64,000 bases of DNA from Spirochaetae bacterium HGW-Spirochaetae-4 (lineage in GTDB: Bacteria; Spirochaetota; Spirochaetia; Sphaerochaetales; Sphaerochaetaceae): assembly GCA_002839335.1 (NCBI GenBank), contig PGXU01000004.1, positions 1-64,000 on the forward strand. Reading direction: 5' to 3'. This document shows positions 27,622 through 36,717 of this stretch, one piece after another. Position numbers and translations under genes: made by a program. Positions within the stretch are counted from its first letter, which is position 1. Each line of letters begins with the position of its first letter. The notes beneath the pieces are model-generated. The model was not told the DNA's origin. It was given only the letters and a program-made list of their open reading frames with translations, and did no database searches.

Positions 27622-28674
27622 ATGAAAAAGGTATTTGCACTTCTCCTGATTCTTTCTGTACTGGTTGGAATGGTAGGATGCCCAGATATTCTAAACGAAG
27701 TTGATATCGAAACTATTGGGCCTTTTGAAGCCTTTACGGCTCCTGAAAATACGATTGGCATCTTAACAGCTGAAAGTACTGACCGATCAAACGATTTTAT
27801 TGGTGATGGAACTAGCCCTGATATATATATGACTTTCTTGTCTCCAGCAGATATTGATGCGACCGAATACACCTTGCAACATTATAAAGATGGTGTTTGG
27901 ATTGATTATGAGTACTATGGGGACCCACTGAAAACTGCATCGGTAAATCAAGATAATTTTGCGTTTTCACCAGATGGATCCTATTCCTATAGATTGGCAA
28001 TAACCAATGGTCTGTATGATGGGTATGTCTCAAATACAATTGTAATGCCGATATCCTCGATTGAAACCCATTTTTCCGGATGGTCCTTAAATGAAGGTAT
28101 TGAGATTTCGGGTGTAATGACACCTTGGGTCGGTAGAGGACTCGATGCAAGCTTTTCTGTAGTTTCACTAAGTGATGATTCAGAAATCAATACCGGATTA
28201 AGTTATCAATGGTATCGAATGAATCCTGTATCGTATGAAATGTCTCCAATTATTGGTGCAACTGAATTGACTTACATTACAACATTGGAAGATTTGGGGT
28301 ATTTGCTTGCGATCAAGGCTACGGGTGATGAGAGTACTGTAGGAGGGTTCAGTTATATCTATTCTCAAGATGGTGTGCAAGTAAGGAATGACGCGGTTAT
28401 CACAAATATTGACCACTCAGGTTTCACTTTGGATATGGATAAGCGTGTATTGGGATTGGATGCCGAGGGTTTGAAAGCAGAACTTGAATTGAAATATTAT
28501 GTATTGTCAGACGAATATGCAATTCCAATTGCTTCTGTTGTCGACTCTGGAGATACTGGGAAAAAATATAATGTAAGTTTTACACTCCCAGACGGAGTTG
28601 ATACAGCATATCTGGAGAATTCTTCCCATTTTTGGAGCTTGGGTGGGCTGGGTGGAATTGAAATCAATTTTTAA
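27622..28674 (+). CDS. Lipoprotein with Ig-like segment, A+T-rich
   Basis: A 350-residue predicted lipoprotein. The ATG at 27622 follows gagggga and gives MKKVFALLLILSVLVGMVGC, a standard lipobox ending VGC. The middle has an Ig-like or fibronectin-like repeat (LSYQWYRMN, then GATELTYITTLEDLGYLL), as in bacterial surface proteins. The base composition is clearly A+T-richer than the genes on either side, which suggests late arrival. Its last bases overlap the stop of the convergent barrel gene. It is probably on the cell surface or in the periplasm; no specific role can be given. Confidence 0.75.
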   Translation: MKKVFALLLILSVLVGMVGCPDILNEVDIETIGPFEAFTAPENTIGILTAESTDRSNDFIGDGTSPDIYMTFLSPADIDATEYTLQHYKDGVWIDYEYYGDPLKTASVNQDNFAFSPDGSYSYRLAITNGLYDGYVSNTIVMPISSIETHFSGWSLNEGIEISGVMTPWVGRGLDASFSVVSLSDDSEINTGLSYQWYRMNPVSYEMSPIIGATELTYITTLEDLGYLLAIKATGDESTVGGFSYIYSQDGVQVRNDAVITNIDHSGFTLDMDKRVLGLDAEGLKAELELKYYVLSDEYAIPIASVVDSGDTGKKYNVSFTLPDGVDTAYLENSSHFWSLGGLGGIEINF

Positions 28675-29801
28675 TACACCCAAGCCATTCCCACTGTCGC
28701 CGACATCGAAGGTGACAGTGGACTGGCTGATTGCCACGGGAAGGCATCACCCGGTTCTCCTGCATTCGCTGTCACATAACCGTTGAAGCTGAAGCCCTGC
28801 AGTATGTTCCAACTACCGCCAACCATGACCACGGCGCTCATGTCCAAGGGGGACACGATCGAGCGAAGGCTGAGGTTCCACGTGTCGCTCGGGGCATAGG
28901 AGATTTCCGGATAGAGATACAAACCATAGTTCTTCACAGGCCCGGTTGTGGCTTCCCAGTCTCCGAACGGTCGCACCAGTGTCTCCAGGCGGAAGGAGAG
29001 GGTCCCCTGCCACCCCACATTCACGAGGTTGAACAACCCGGCGCTGAGCATCCACGAATCCTTCAACTCCTCGGCAATATCCTCGGGATAGGCCAGGTTC
29101 GCTGAAGTCGCCACATACCAGTCCGCCCCCATATTTCCCTGCAAGGCGATGTAGGGAGACACTACTTGGCCGGTCGGATTGCCACTGGTGTGGTCCGCTC
29201 GATATGCAGCCCCCGTCTCGACCTTCATGCTGCCCACTGTCGTGTAGTAGCGGGCTCCCAGGGTGGTTTTGCCAACATCCGCATCGGTAAGATCTTCAGG
29301 GGGAACCACGACAGCTTCGACAAACGAAAACGCACCCAAGGGGATATTCACCGAGGTGAGCCATTTGGTCGACGTACGCAACTCCTGGTCCTGCAGATTG
29401 ACGCCCGTATCGGTGCTGCCGAACAACACATCGGCCGCGTTGAACAACATGCCGTCGCCCCAACCGACACGTGTCTTTCCCGCTGTGAGGCGGAAGGAGG
29501 GGAAGCGTACCCGCAGATATGCCCGGTCGATTTGGACAACTGGAATCCAATTGTTTGATTCGTACATATCGACAATCGAGAGGGCTACATCTCCCCGTAC
29601 ATTGCCCTCATTGGGGGACTTGAACGAAACCGACGCCTCTGTAGCCATGGTGTACAGCGAAGAGACATCGTTTCCCGTATCACGTACCTGCATCACATGG
29701 TAGAGATTCAGATCGACCACCGTATCGGCAGCTGCCGATAGGGGAAAGAGTGAACACAGGGCCAACAGTAGTGCGGGTGTCGCGATACGTAGGAATTTCA
29801 T
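28671..29801 (-). CDS. Outer-membrane beta-barrel protein, last gene of the export operon
   Basis: A 376-residue protein with a signal peptide of about 25 residues (LRIATPALLLALCSLFPLSAAA). The rest is alternating aromatic and polar strands, and it ends in an aromatic residue (GMAWVY), as expected for a barrel inserted by BamA. It is the last of a run of genes from the GntR regulator at 36542, eleven bases after the LolA-like gene. Together with a LolA-like carrier and FtsX-like permeases it may be the outer-membrane end of a lipid or lipoprotein route. I do not recognise a named barrel family. Confidence 0.75.
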   Translation of the reverse strand: MKFLRIATPALLLALCSLFPLSAAADTVVDLNLYHVMQVRDTGNDVSSLYTMATEASVSFKSPNEGNVRGDVALSIVDMYESNNWIPVVQIDRAYLRVRFPSFRLTAGKTRVGWGDGMLFNAADVLFGSTDTGVNLQDQELRTSTKWLTSVNIPLGAFSFVEAVVVPPEDLTDADVGKTTLGARYYTTVGSMKVETGAAYRADHTSGNPTGQVVSPYIALQGNMGADWYVATSANLAYPEDIAEELKDSWMLSAGLFNLVNVGWQGTLSFRLETLVRPFGDWEATTGPVKNYGLYLYPEISYAPSDTWNLSLRSIVSPLDMSAVVMVGGSWNILQGFSFNGYVTANAGEPGDAFPWQSASPLSPSMSATVGMAWVY

Positions 29802-29812
29802 ACAACCTCCAG

Positions 29813-30550
29813 TTACCAGGTAAGATTCTGCAATGTGAAGATGACCGGATCGAGATCGACATCGATATCCAAATGGGTCAGGCGCATCTCGGTCGCAGAG
29901 TCACGCTTCATCTTATCCGAAATCTTCGTGATTTTCGGCAGGGTCCGGTTATCGACCGTCATTGTCTCCAACACAGCCATTTCTTTCAACAAACGTCCGG
30001 CCTTGGTCGAGAACTCACCCTTCCACACCATGTAGGTCCCGGTATCGACCCAAACCTTCTGCATGGGGTAGGCGACCGTCCTGGTCTTCGCGGCAAATTC
30101 CAGGACAAAGCAGTCCCTACCGCTTATACGCTCGTTGCCCAACAACTTGACCTCGTATTGGGAGAGCGTATCCTTCTCACCGGTCATGTCCTCGTACGAG
30201 ATATCGCTGCCCAGCATCGACTGACGCAATGCCGCTCCCTGGAGACGGATCAACTCCTCGGCATCGGGGTAGAAGAGGTACAGTTCGCCCTCGGTCCGCA
30301 ACACCTTCTGCCCCCGCTCGGCGACGCTGGTGAATTCGATGAGCGAGTCGTATGCCCCGCGGGACCAGGACCGGAAGGTGCTGGTCTTTACACCGAAGCG
30401 GTCGGTCGTGACTATCTCGCCCTCGGCGTACGAGGTTTCGAACGTCTCCAGGGCATCCATCTGCCTCACGATATCCTCTGCCGTCATAGCCCCGACAGTA
30501 GCAATCGAAACCAATGCGACCACCACGATCGCCATCATGCGAATCTTCAT
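29813..30550 (-). CDS. LolA-like periplasmic lipoprotein-carrier protein
   Basis: A 245-residue protein with a signal peptide (MKIRMMAIVVVALVSIATVGA). The start is set by aggagc before ATG 30550. The mature part fits the outer-membrane lipoprotein-sorting family: EDIVRQMDALETFETSYAEG, YLFYPDAEELIRL, SGRDCFVLEFAA, and VWVDTGTYMVWKGEF. Members have an open beta-barrel with a hydrophobic groove that carries acyl chains. It lies 10 bases after an FtsX-like permease gene and 11 before the barrel gene, so it is a likely shuttle between them. Cargo unknown. Confidence 0.82.
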   Translation of the reverse strand: MKIRMMAIVVVALVSIATVGAMTAEDIVRQMDALETFETSYAEGEIVTTDRFGVKTSTFRSWSRGAYDSLIEFTSVAERGQKVLRTEGELYLFYPDAEELIRLQGAALRQSMLGSDISYEDMTGEKDTLSQYEVKLLGNERISGRDCFVLEFAAKTRTVAYPMQKVWVDTGTYMVWKGEFSTKAGRLLKEMAVLETMTVDNRTLPKITKISDKMKRDSATEMRLTHLDIDVDLDPVIFTLQNLTW

Positions 30551-30560
30551 ATTGTTGCTC

Positions 30561-31790
30561 CTATACATAGCGCAATGCCTCCACCGGTTCGATCCTGGAT
30601 GCCTTTCGTGAAGGTATCAACGTTGCGGCCGCAGAAATGACCACCGAATAGACATACACGATCAACGTTGTCCAGATATTGAACCTCGGGTACAGCACGC
30701 TGGAAATCTCCATATCGATACCGCTGAGCGCATCGGTGAAATTCAAACCGAATTTGCCGAGGTATACCGTGATACCGGCACCGATCAAAACGCCAACCGC
30801 TGCACCGATCGCACTGATGAACACTCCTTCCAGGAAGAACAGGCGGGTCAATTCCTTTCCATGCATACCCAAGGCGGCGAGTGTCCCGATCTCCCTCATC
30901 CGTTCATAGATCACCATCATGGTGGTGTTGATGATCACCGTACTGCCCAGCAGCAGGAAGAATACGCCGATAAAGTAGTAGATGAACTGTGCGATCTCAA
31001 TAAAACTGTACATCATGCTGATATCGTTGAAAGCTTGGATGTCCAGTGTCGAGCCGAGAACCGACTCCAAATCCGTCTTGATCGCAGCGGCAGCCTTCCG
31101 TTCGTCGTCCTCGACCATCACCAATACTTCGAGGACCTCGTTGTCCATGCGCAGGAAGTGCTGGACGCGATCCAACGGTGCCCAGAAGAATTGCGAATTC
31201 AACGAAGCGACCGGAAATGCCGCTAAGCCGACAATCTCAAGGGTCATGGCGTTGTTGCCCCGGGCAGCTGTGGAGCTGATGATCGTCACCTTGTCCCCGA
31301 TATCCAGTTTCAAGTCCCTGGCCAGGACCGAGCCTATGAGCATCTCGTTCTTGCCTGCTTCGGGGATCCGTCCCTCCTTGACCGATGATGCGAAATCGCT
31401 GTACCCGGCTTCGAGGGAAAAGTCCGCTCCGATTCCAACCGCCGGGTGGTTGCCTCCATTCACGTAGAAGGCGGAAGGGAAGGTGATGCGCGGCACATAG
31501 GCCGTCACATCGGACCGCTGAGCGAGAGCTTGGTCTATCCGCTGCCAATCGACGGTCAAGTGGATCGGGTTGTACCGCTCATACTCTTCGTATTGGGCAT
31601 TGCGGATCCTCACTTCCCCGGTATAGTAGGTGGCCAGGTTCTGGGCCATATCGTCGCGCATCCCCTGCACCATGGCAAAGAGGAATACGATACTCATGGA
31701 CGCCACCGCGATAGCGATACCCGAGAGCAGGGATCTCCGTTTATTCCGCGAAATGTTGCGGAATGCCACATGTATCAATTTCATCGTCAT
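30561..31790 (-). CDS. FtsX/MacB-type ABC permease 3
   Basis: A 409-residue permease with four transmembrane helices: one near the N-terminus (LLSGIAIAVASMSIVFLFAM), a large periplasmic domain (about 50-270), and three near the C-terminus (FIYYFIGVFFLLLGSTVIINTTMMVI and others). The FtsX motif around YERMREIGTLAALGM is clear. It starts at ATG 31790 behind aggagc. It is more distant from the two sister permeases at 31803 and 33748 than they are from each other. It probably pairs with one of them and the ATPase at 33059 in a LolCDE-like complex. Confidence 0.87.
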   Translation of the reverse strand: MTMKLIHVAFRNISRNKRRSLLSGIAIAVASMSIVFLFAMVQGMRDDMAQNLATYYTGEVRIRNAQYEEYERYNPIHLTVDWQRIDQALAQRSDVTAYVPRITFPSAFYVNGGNHPAVGIGADFSLEAGYSDFASSVKEGRIPEAGKNEMLIGSVLARDLKLDIGDKVTIISSTAARGNNAMTLEIVGLAAFPVASLNSQFFWAPLDRVQHFLRMDNEVLEVLVMVEDDERKAAAAIKTDLESVLGSTLDIQAFNDISMMYSFIEIAQFIYYFIGVFFLLLGSTVIINTTMMVIYERMREIGTLAALGMHGKELTRLFFLEGVFISAIGAAVGVLIGAGITVYLGKFGLNFTDALSGIDMEISSVLYPRFNIWTTLIVYVYSVVISAAATLIPSRKASRIEPVEALRYV

Positions 31791-31802
31791 GATCTGCTCC
31801 TT

Positions 31803-33056
31803 TTACTGGTGTCTCAGACACGATGGAATATCCATCTTCAGCGCCCGTCTGGTCGGAATCCAAGCCACAAGCATGGATAGGATCGATCCGAAGAAGAAGG
31901 CTGTTATGATGGTCGATGGACTCCAGGTTCCACGGAACGAGCTTTGGATACGATACCCCATGTCCATGTCGCGCATCAGCAGACCGAAGTCGATACCAAC
32001 GTTCACCATGTAGAAGTTTATCGCGATTCCCAACAGCACCCCGATGGTCGAACCGATCAGCCCGATGCCTCCAGCCTCTACCATGAATGCCAACTGGATA
32101 CTGCGGTCGTTCATGCCGAGGGCCCGCATCATCCCCAATTCCCGGATCCGCTCATAGATCGCCATGAGCATGGTATTGGATATGCCCACCGCAGCTATGA
32201 TGAACACCAAGAAGAGGATCATTCCCGTGCCGCCGCGTTTCGCTTCGGCAAGCGCCACATAGTCGCGGGCCAGGTCGTCCCAACTGACGACCAGCAGGTC
32301 GTTGCCGCTCGGGTCGATCAGCTGCTGGATCCGTGCCACTTCCTCCGCTATTTCCGCGTTCTCCGGCAATGCGATGTTTATCTCGGTCGCCGCCCCTTCC
32401 ATCGCCAGATAATCGCCTATCGTGTCGATCGGAACCATCAACAGGGTCCTGTTCACGTTCGGATTGGGGCAATTGACGATTCCTACTATCTGCATGTCCA
32501 TGGCTTCGTAGAAGCCTCCGTTGCCTCGGGTCACCAAGGTGACCCAGTAGCCGACCTTCGCCCCGATATCCTCGGCGAACCAGGAGCCTATCACCAATTC
32601 GTTGGTGCCGCTCTCGACAAAGCGCCCTTCGATCAGGGTGTCCTCGAATCGGAATACGGTATTGTCCAATTCGGGATCCACCGCCGTCACCTGGACCGGC
32701 ATGTTGCCATCCTCGCCGAAGTCATCGCTGTAGAGGATCAGGTCCGCGGAGAACATCGTACGGGGTGCCGCCGCGATTCCTTCTTTCCGCAGTGCATCGA
32801 CTATGGTGTTGGGGTCATCGATCGATATGTCCAAGGGACGCATCAACCGTTCTTCCCAATAGTCGGGATGCATGATGCGGGCCGATGCGGTCTCATACCA
32901 GCGCAAATTGCGCATCGATTCGAATTCGGCTCCCAACAGGATCGAGTCGACCACGATATACATCATCAGTCCGACAGCTATCGCCACCGCGGTGATGATA
33001 GTCCGCCTTTTGTAACGGGTGAGGTTCTTCAAAGCCAATGAGATGATGAATCTCAC
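31803..33056 (-). CDS. FtsX/MacB-type ABC permease 2
   Basis: A 417-residue permease starting at GTG 33056 behind a strong aaaggagg site. It has an N-terminal helix (IITAVAIAVGLMMYIVVDSILL), a periplasmic domain of about 230 residues and three C-terminal helices, with the FtsX motif YERIRELGMMRALGM. The protein is closely similar to the product of 33748-35001 over its whole length, including the end MDIPSCLRHQ, so the two arose by tandem duplication with the ATPase gene between them. It starts two bases after the stop of that ATPase gene. Inner-membrane part of the exporter. Confidence 0.88.
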   Translation of the reverse strand: MRFIISLALKNLTRYKRRTIITAVAIAVGLMMYIVVDSILLGAEFESMRNLRWYETASARIMHPDYWEERLMRPLDISIDDPNTIVDALRKEGIAAAPRTMFSADLILYSDDFGEDGNMPVQVTAVDPELDNTVFRFEDTLIEGRFVESGTNELVIGSWFAEDIGAKVGYWVTLVTRGNGGFYEAMDMQIVGIVNCPNPNVNRTLLMVPIDTIGDYLAMEGAATEINIALPENAEIAEEVARIQQLIDPSGNDLLVVSWDDLARDYVALAEAKRGGTGMILFLVFIIAAVGISNTMLMAIYERIRELGMMRALGMNDRSIQLAFMVEAGGIGLIGSTIGVLLGIAINFYMVNVGIDFGLLMRDMDMGYRIQSSFRGTWSPSTIITAFFFGSILSMLVAWIPTRRALKMDIPSCLRHQ

Positions 33057-33058
33057 GG

Positions 33059-33736
33059 TTACCTCCTTTCGTCGCTGACGATCTGCCCGTCGTGCAACAA
33101 CACCAGACGAGCCGCATAATCCATGACCATGCTGTCGTGGGTGGAGAAGATGAAGGTCGTATGGTACTTCCGGTTCATCTCCTTCATGAGCTTGAGGATC
33201 TCCTCGCCTGTCTTGGAGTCGAGGTTCGCGGTCGGTTCATCGGCCAGGACGATCTTGGGGTTCTTCACCAGGGCCCTGGCAATGGCGATGCGTTGCTGCT
33301 GGCCACCGGAGAGCCGGTCTGGCCGTCGGTGCTCCATTCCCTCGAGTCCGACTTCCTTGAGGATGCGCATGGTCCGTTCCTCGATCTCCTTTTCCGGAAT
33401 GTTGAGGATAGACAACACGAACGATACATTCTCGTAGGCACTCAGTACCGGAATGAGGTTGTAGGTCTGGAAGATGAATCCCAGGTTGTTGCGACGGAAC
33501 TCGGTTTTGGTCTTCTTGTCCATACCCGAGACCGGTTGTCCCTCTATGGTGATCTCCCCGCCGTCGAGCGCATCGATACACCCGATGAGGTTCAACAAGG
33601 TTGTCTTACCCGAGCCGGAGGGTCCTGCGATGGAGAGGAATTCCCCATCCCCAATGTCCAGGGAGACTCCCTTGAGCGCCTTGACGACTGTTTCACCCGC
33701 CTTGTAGTTGCGGATAACGTTTTGTACCTGAATCAT
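33059..33736 (-). CDS. LolD/MacB-type ABC ATPase
   Basis: A 225-residue ATP-binding subunit. The ATG at 33736 has an aggagg site and gives the usual N-terminus [14 protein letters not shown]; longer readings add unrelated residues. Walker A is GPSGSGKTT, the signature is LSGGQQQR, Walker B is IVLADEP, and the His switch is in FSTHD. The motif [14 protein letters not shown] is typical of the MacB/LolD group. It is the only ATPase in the operon and must drive three FtsX-like permeases, perhaps in alternative pairs. Confidence 0.9.
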   Translation of the reverse strand: MIQVQNVIRNYKAGETVVKALKGVSLDIGDGEFLSIAGPSGSGKTTLLNLIGCIDALDGGEITIEGQPVSGMDKKTKTEFRRNNLGFIFQTYNLIPVLSAYENVSFVLSILNIPEKEIEERTMRILKEVGLEGMEHRRPDRLSGGQQQRIAIARALVKNPKIVLADEPTANLDSKTGEEILKLMKEMNRKYHTTFIFSTHDSMVMDYAARLVLLHDGQIVSDERR

Positions 33737-33747
33737 GTTGTCTCCTC

Positions 33748-35001
33748 CTATTGGTGTCTCAGACATGATGGAATATCCATTCTTATGGCCCGTCGGGTCG
33801 GAATCCATGCAACCAGCATGGAAAGGAAAATTCCCGAAAAGAACGTTGTCAAAATACTTCTCAAACTCCATGCGCCGCGGAAAATGCTCTGCACCCTATA
33901 GGCCATGTCCATTTCCCGCATGAAGAAGCCGAAATCCAACCCCTCCTGCACGATATATATGTTCGCCAGCATACCCAGGGCCACTCCGATCGACGAGCCC
34001 AACAAGCCGATTCCTCCGGCTTCCAGCATGAACAGCCAGTGGATGCTCCGGTCGTCCATTCCCAATGCCCGCATCATTCCCAATTCGCGGGTCCGTTCGT
34101 TGATCACCATGAGCATGGTGTTGGAAATTCCCACCGCGGCAATCAGGAACACCAGGAACAACATGGTCGACGATCCGCCGCGTTCGGCTTGCATCATGGC
34201 CAGGTAGTCTCCGGCCAAATCCTTCCAGGTCATGACCGTCGTGCCTTTGCCGGATTCGGCCATGAGGCGTGTTATCGCTTGGGCCTCGACATCGGTATCG
34301 GCCGATTCGGGCAGCGCGATGTCAATCTCGGTGGCCAGATTCTCCATGGCGAGGTAATCGGCGACCGTATCGATCGGTACCATGAGCAGCGAACGGTTCA
34401 CATTCGGATTCGGACAATTGACGATTCCCACGATCTGCATGTCCATGGCTTCGAAGAACCCCCCGTTGCCGCGGGTCACCAGCGTTACCCAATACCCGAC
34501 CTCCGCCTGCAGGTCCTCTGCCATCCACGATCCGATCACCAGTTCATTCTTGCCGCTTTCAGCGAAGCGTCCCTCCAGCAAGGTGTCTTCAAACCGGAAT
34601 ACGGTGTTGTCCAACGTGGTGTCCACTGCGGTCACCTGGACAGGGAGGTTCCCATCTTCCCCAAAATCCTCGCTGTAGAGGATAAGGTCGGCGGCGAACA
34701 TGATCCGCGGCGTCGCATCGTATCCATGTTCCCGCAACAACTGCACTTTCGTATAGGGGTCGTCGATCGATACATCCAGCGGCAGCATCAAGCGGTCCTC
34801 CCAATAGCCGGTGGCCATGATCCGCACCGAGGAAGTTTCATACCACTTCAGGTTGCGTACCGATTCCCTGTCGACGCCTATGAGGATCGAATCGATCAGG
34901 ATGAACAGCATCAGGCCGATCGCAATGGTAACCGCGGTGATTATTGTCCTTCGTTTGTAGCGAGTGAGGTTCTTGCATGCCAGTACAACGAGGAACTTCA
35001 T
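33748..35001 (-). CDS. FtsX/MacB-type ABC permease 1
   Basis: A 417-residue permease, same layout and length as the protein of 31803-33056. The ATG at 35001 has ggag eight bases upstream; a TTG at 35007 is less likely. Helices: IITAVTIAIGLMLFILIDSIL near the N-terminus, then three near the C-terminus. The FtsX motif is NERTRELGMMRALGM. Identical runs shared with permease 2 include YWVTLVTRGNGGF and AMDMQIVGIVNCPNPNVNR. It follows the slipin gene by nine bases. Kept duplicates of equal length suggest that the complex is a heterodimer or has two substrates. Confidence 0.88.
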   Translation of the reverse strand: MKFLVVLACKNLTRYKRRTIITAVTIAIGLMLFILIDSILIGVDRESVRNLKWYETSSVRIMATGYWEDRLMLPLDVSIDDPYTKVQLLREHGYDATPRIMFAADLILYSEDFGEDGNLPVQVTAVDTTLDNTVFRFEDTLLEGRFAESGKNELVIGSWMAEDLQAEVGYWVTLVTRGNGGFFEAMDMQIVGIVNCPNPNVNRSLLMVPIDTVADYLAMENLATEIDIALPESADTDVEAQAITRLMAESGKGTTVMTWKDLAGDYLAMMQAERGGSSTMLFLVFLIAAVGISNTMLMVINERTRELGMMRALGMDDRSIHWLFMLEAGGIGLLGSSIGVALGMLANIYIVQEGLDFGFFMREMDMAYRVQSIFRGAWSLRSILTTFFSGIFLSMLVAWIPTRRAIRMDIPSCLRHQ

Positions 35002-35010
35002 TCCCAACTC

Positions 35011-36123
35011 CTAACGACGATCCGCTTCCGGCTCTTCGGTGGCAACCGGTTTGGCGGGTGCCGGTGTCTGCAATTTCTGCAAGGCGGCACTTCCTAGGAC
35101 TGTTCCCAGGTTCATGTTGTCCAGTATCGATGCCGGCATGAGCATCATGGAGTTGTTCTGCCGGATTCCCTCGTACACCATGTTCATCGCCCGCAGTTGC
35201 AAGGCTGTGGGATTATCCGAGTACATGACGGCAGCTTCCTCGAACTGCTTGGCTATCTCGACCTCCGCGGTCGCCAGGATCACCCGGGATTGCTTTTCCC
35301 GTTGGGCCTGTGCCTGCTTGCTCAAGGCATCCTCCAGTTCCTTCGGAATGATGATGTCGGTGATCTCGATCGAAAGGATGGTGACTCCCCACGGATTTGT
35401 CTTGGCATCGAGGGCAAGTTGGATTTCCTTGCCCAGCTCCTCACGTTCGGAGAGGAGGGAGGAGAGGTCGTGTTTTCCGATCGCATCGCGAAGGGCGGTC
35501 TGGGCTGAAAGGATGACCGCTTCGATATAGTTCTCCACTTCAAGGATCGCATGCTTGGCATCCCAGATCATCCAGAAGGCGAGCGCGTCGACATGCACGG
35601 GAACCGTATCGCGGGTCAAGGTCTTCTCGGCGCTGAAATCTGTTGCCCGTATGCGGGTATCGACGAATTCGGCGATCCGGTCCACCAGGGGCACGAGGAA
35701 CAGCAATCCCGGTCCATGCACCTTCCTGAATCGTCCCATGCGCAATACCACCACCTTGTCCCAGTGCAGGATCAGTTGGACCGATGATGCGACCAACAGA
35801 CCGGCGGTACCTGCCAAACCCAACGGGTAGAGGGCATTGCCCAGATGTCCCAGGATGATCAGCCAGAGGATCACACAGAATTGGATGATGGTTGCCCACA
35901 TGGGCAAAAGGGATACCAGGAGACCCGCCACGAGGATGATCACCGCCAACGTGATCACCGGATCGAAGGGAATCCAGGGAAAAAGGGTCATCTGGAGCCA
36001 GATGCCACCGCCAATGAAGAGTGCTAGAATGAAAAATGATACGGCGCCAAAGGCGAAGTCGCGTTTCAACGTGAACTGTTGCAAGTTCTTGATGCGCTCG
36101 AATTTTCGGGTGAATAGGTTCAT
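35011..36123 (-). CDS. Slipin (SPFH/band 7 family) with extra N-terminal membrane helices
   Basis: A 370-residue stomatin-like protein. The N-terminal 125 residues hold four or so hydrophobic segments (AVSFFILALFIGGGIWL, VITLAVIILVAGLLVSLLP, ATIIQFCVILWLIILG), more than the single hairpin of usual slipins. The SPFH domain covers about 115-300: VVVLRMGRFRKVHGPGL, LVDRIAEFVDTRIRA, DTVPVHVDALAFW and WGVTILSIEITDI. A coiled-coil-like stretch (KQAQAQREKQSRVILATAEVE, read in part) and a Pro/Ala-rich tail follow. Its start overlaps the GntR stop by four bases. Slipins organise membrane domains; here it may hold the export complex. Confidence 0.88.
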   Translation of the reverse strand: MNLFTRKFERIKNLQQFTLKRDFAFGAVSFFILALFIGGGIWLQMTLFPWIPFDPVITLAVIILVAGLLVSLLPMWATIIQFCVILWLIILGHLGNALYPLGLAGTAGLLVASSVQLILHWDKVVVLRMGRFRKVHGPGLLFLVPLVDRIAEFVDTRIRATDFSAEKTLTRDTVPVHVDALAFWMIWDAKHAILEVENYIEAVILSAQTALRDAIGKHDLSSLLSEREELGKEIQLALDAKTNPWGVTILSIEITDIIIPKELEDALSKQAQAQREKQSRVILATAEVEIAKQFEEAAVMYSDNPTALQLRAMNMVYEGIRQNNSMMLMPASILDNMNLGTVLGSAALQKLQTPAPAKPVATEEPEADRR

Positions 36124-36542
36124 GATAGGTCTCCCTTTGGTGCGATATCGCTTCCCAGGTCTCGGATGTGGTCCAACAGTTCTTCGAGTGTGAACCCATA
36201 GGAAGCCGCTTTCGTGATAAATGAGCGGGTGATCTCGGTGAGGATCCGCTCACGTTCAATTGCATCGATGGTGATCTGTTTCTCGCTTATGAATGTTCCC
36301 GAGCCCTGTTGTGTCACCACGATGTCCCTGATTTCCATTTCATTGTAGGCGCGGGCAACGGTGTTCGGGTTGATGCTGAGGTCGACGGCAAGGCTGCGCA
36401 CAGTCGGTAGCCGTGCTCCTTTGGAAAGGCGGCCGTCGGCAATCGCCATTTCCACTTGCAGGATGATTTGCTTGTAGTAGGGGATTCCGCTCTTGGAATC
36501 GAGAGTGAATGTGATTGGTATCTGGTCCGCATCCTTTGTCAT
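36120..36542 (-). CDS. GntR/YtrA-type repressor of the export operon
   Basis: A 140-residue regulator with an N-terminal winged helix (PYYKQIILQVEMAIADGRL, LPTVRSLAVDLSINPNTVARAY, VVTQQGSGTFI) and a short helical C-terminal part, the size of the YtrA subfamily. YtrA-type proteins usually head ABC transporter operons and repress them. Its stop overlaps the slipin start (ATGA). A palindromic operator lies over its promoter at 36561-36584, which supports autorepression. The inducing signal is unknown, often cell-wall or membrane stress in relatives. Confidence 0.9.
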   Translation of the reverse strand: MTKDADQIPITFTLDSKSGIPYYKQIILQVEMAIADGRLSKGARLPTVRSLAVDLSINPNTVARAYNEMEIRDIVVTQQGSGTFISEKQITIDAIERERILTEITRSFITKAASYGFTLEELLDHIRDLGSDIAPKGDLS

Positions 36543-36560
36543 ATCAACCCTTCTGGGTGG

Positions 36561-36590
36561 ATTGTACTAGTGTATTAGTACAATTGTCAA
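36561..36590 (-). promoter_or_regulatory. Promoter and GntR operator of the export operon
   Basis: On the minus strand TTGACA (36590-36585) is followed 18 bases later by TACAAT (36566-36561), a near-consensus promoter. A perfect inverted repeat, attgtacta-gtgtat-tagtacaat (36561-36584), covers the spacer and the -10 box. Such palindromes with GTAC cores are typical of YtrA-type GntR sites. The regulator gene starts 19 bases downstream. Confidence 0.8.
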
Positions 36591-36668
36591 TAGTACGGTT
36601 TATTTTTTTTCTTGGGAGCTGTTCGGGTGGTTTTCGTATGAATCGGAGCGGTCGACGGCAGCTTAAGC

Positions 36669-36697
36669 TTGACGTCGGGCAATCCTTTTTGCATATT
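36669..36697 (+). promoter_or_regulatory. Promoter of the rhodanese gene
   Basis: TTGACG (36669-36674), 17 bases, CATATT (36692-36697), followed after 20 bases by the start codon with an aggag site. A single weak base in the -10 box lowers certainty. Confidence 0.5.
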
Positions 36698-36717
36698 GTG
36701 CATACGAGGAGATACGG

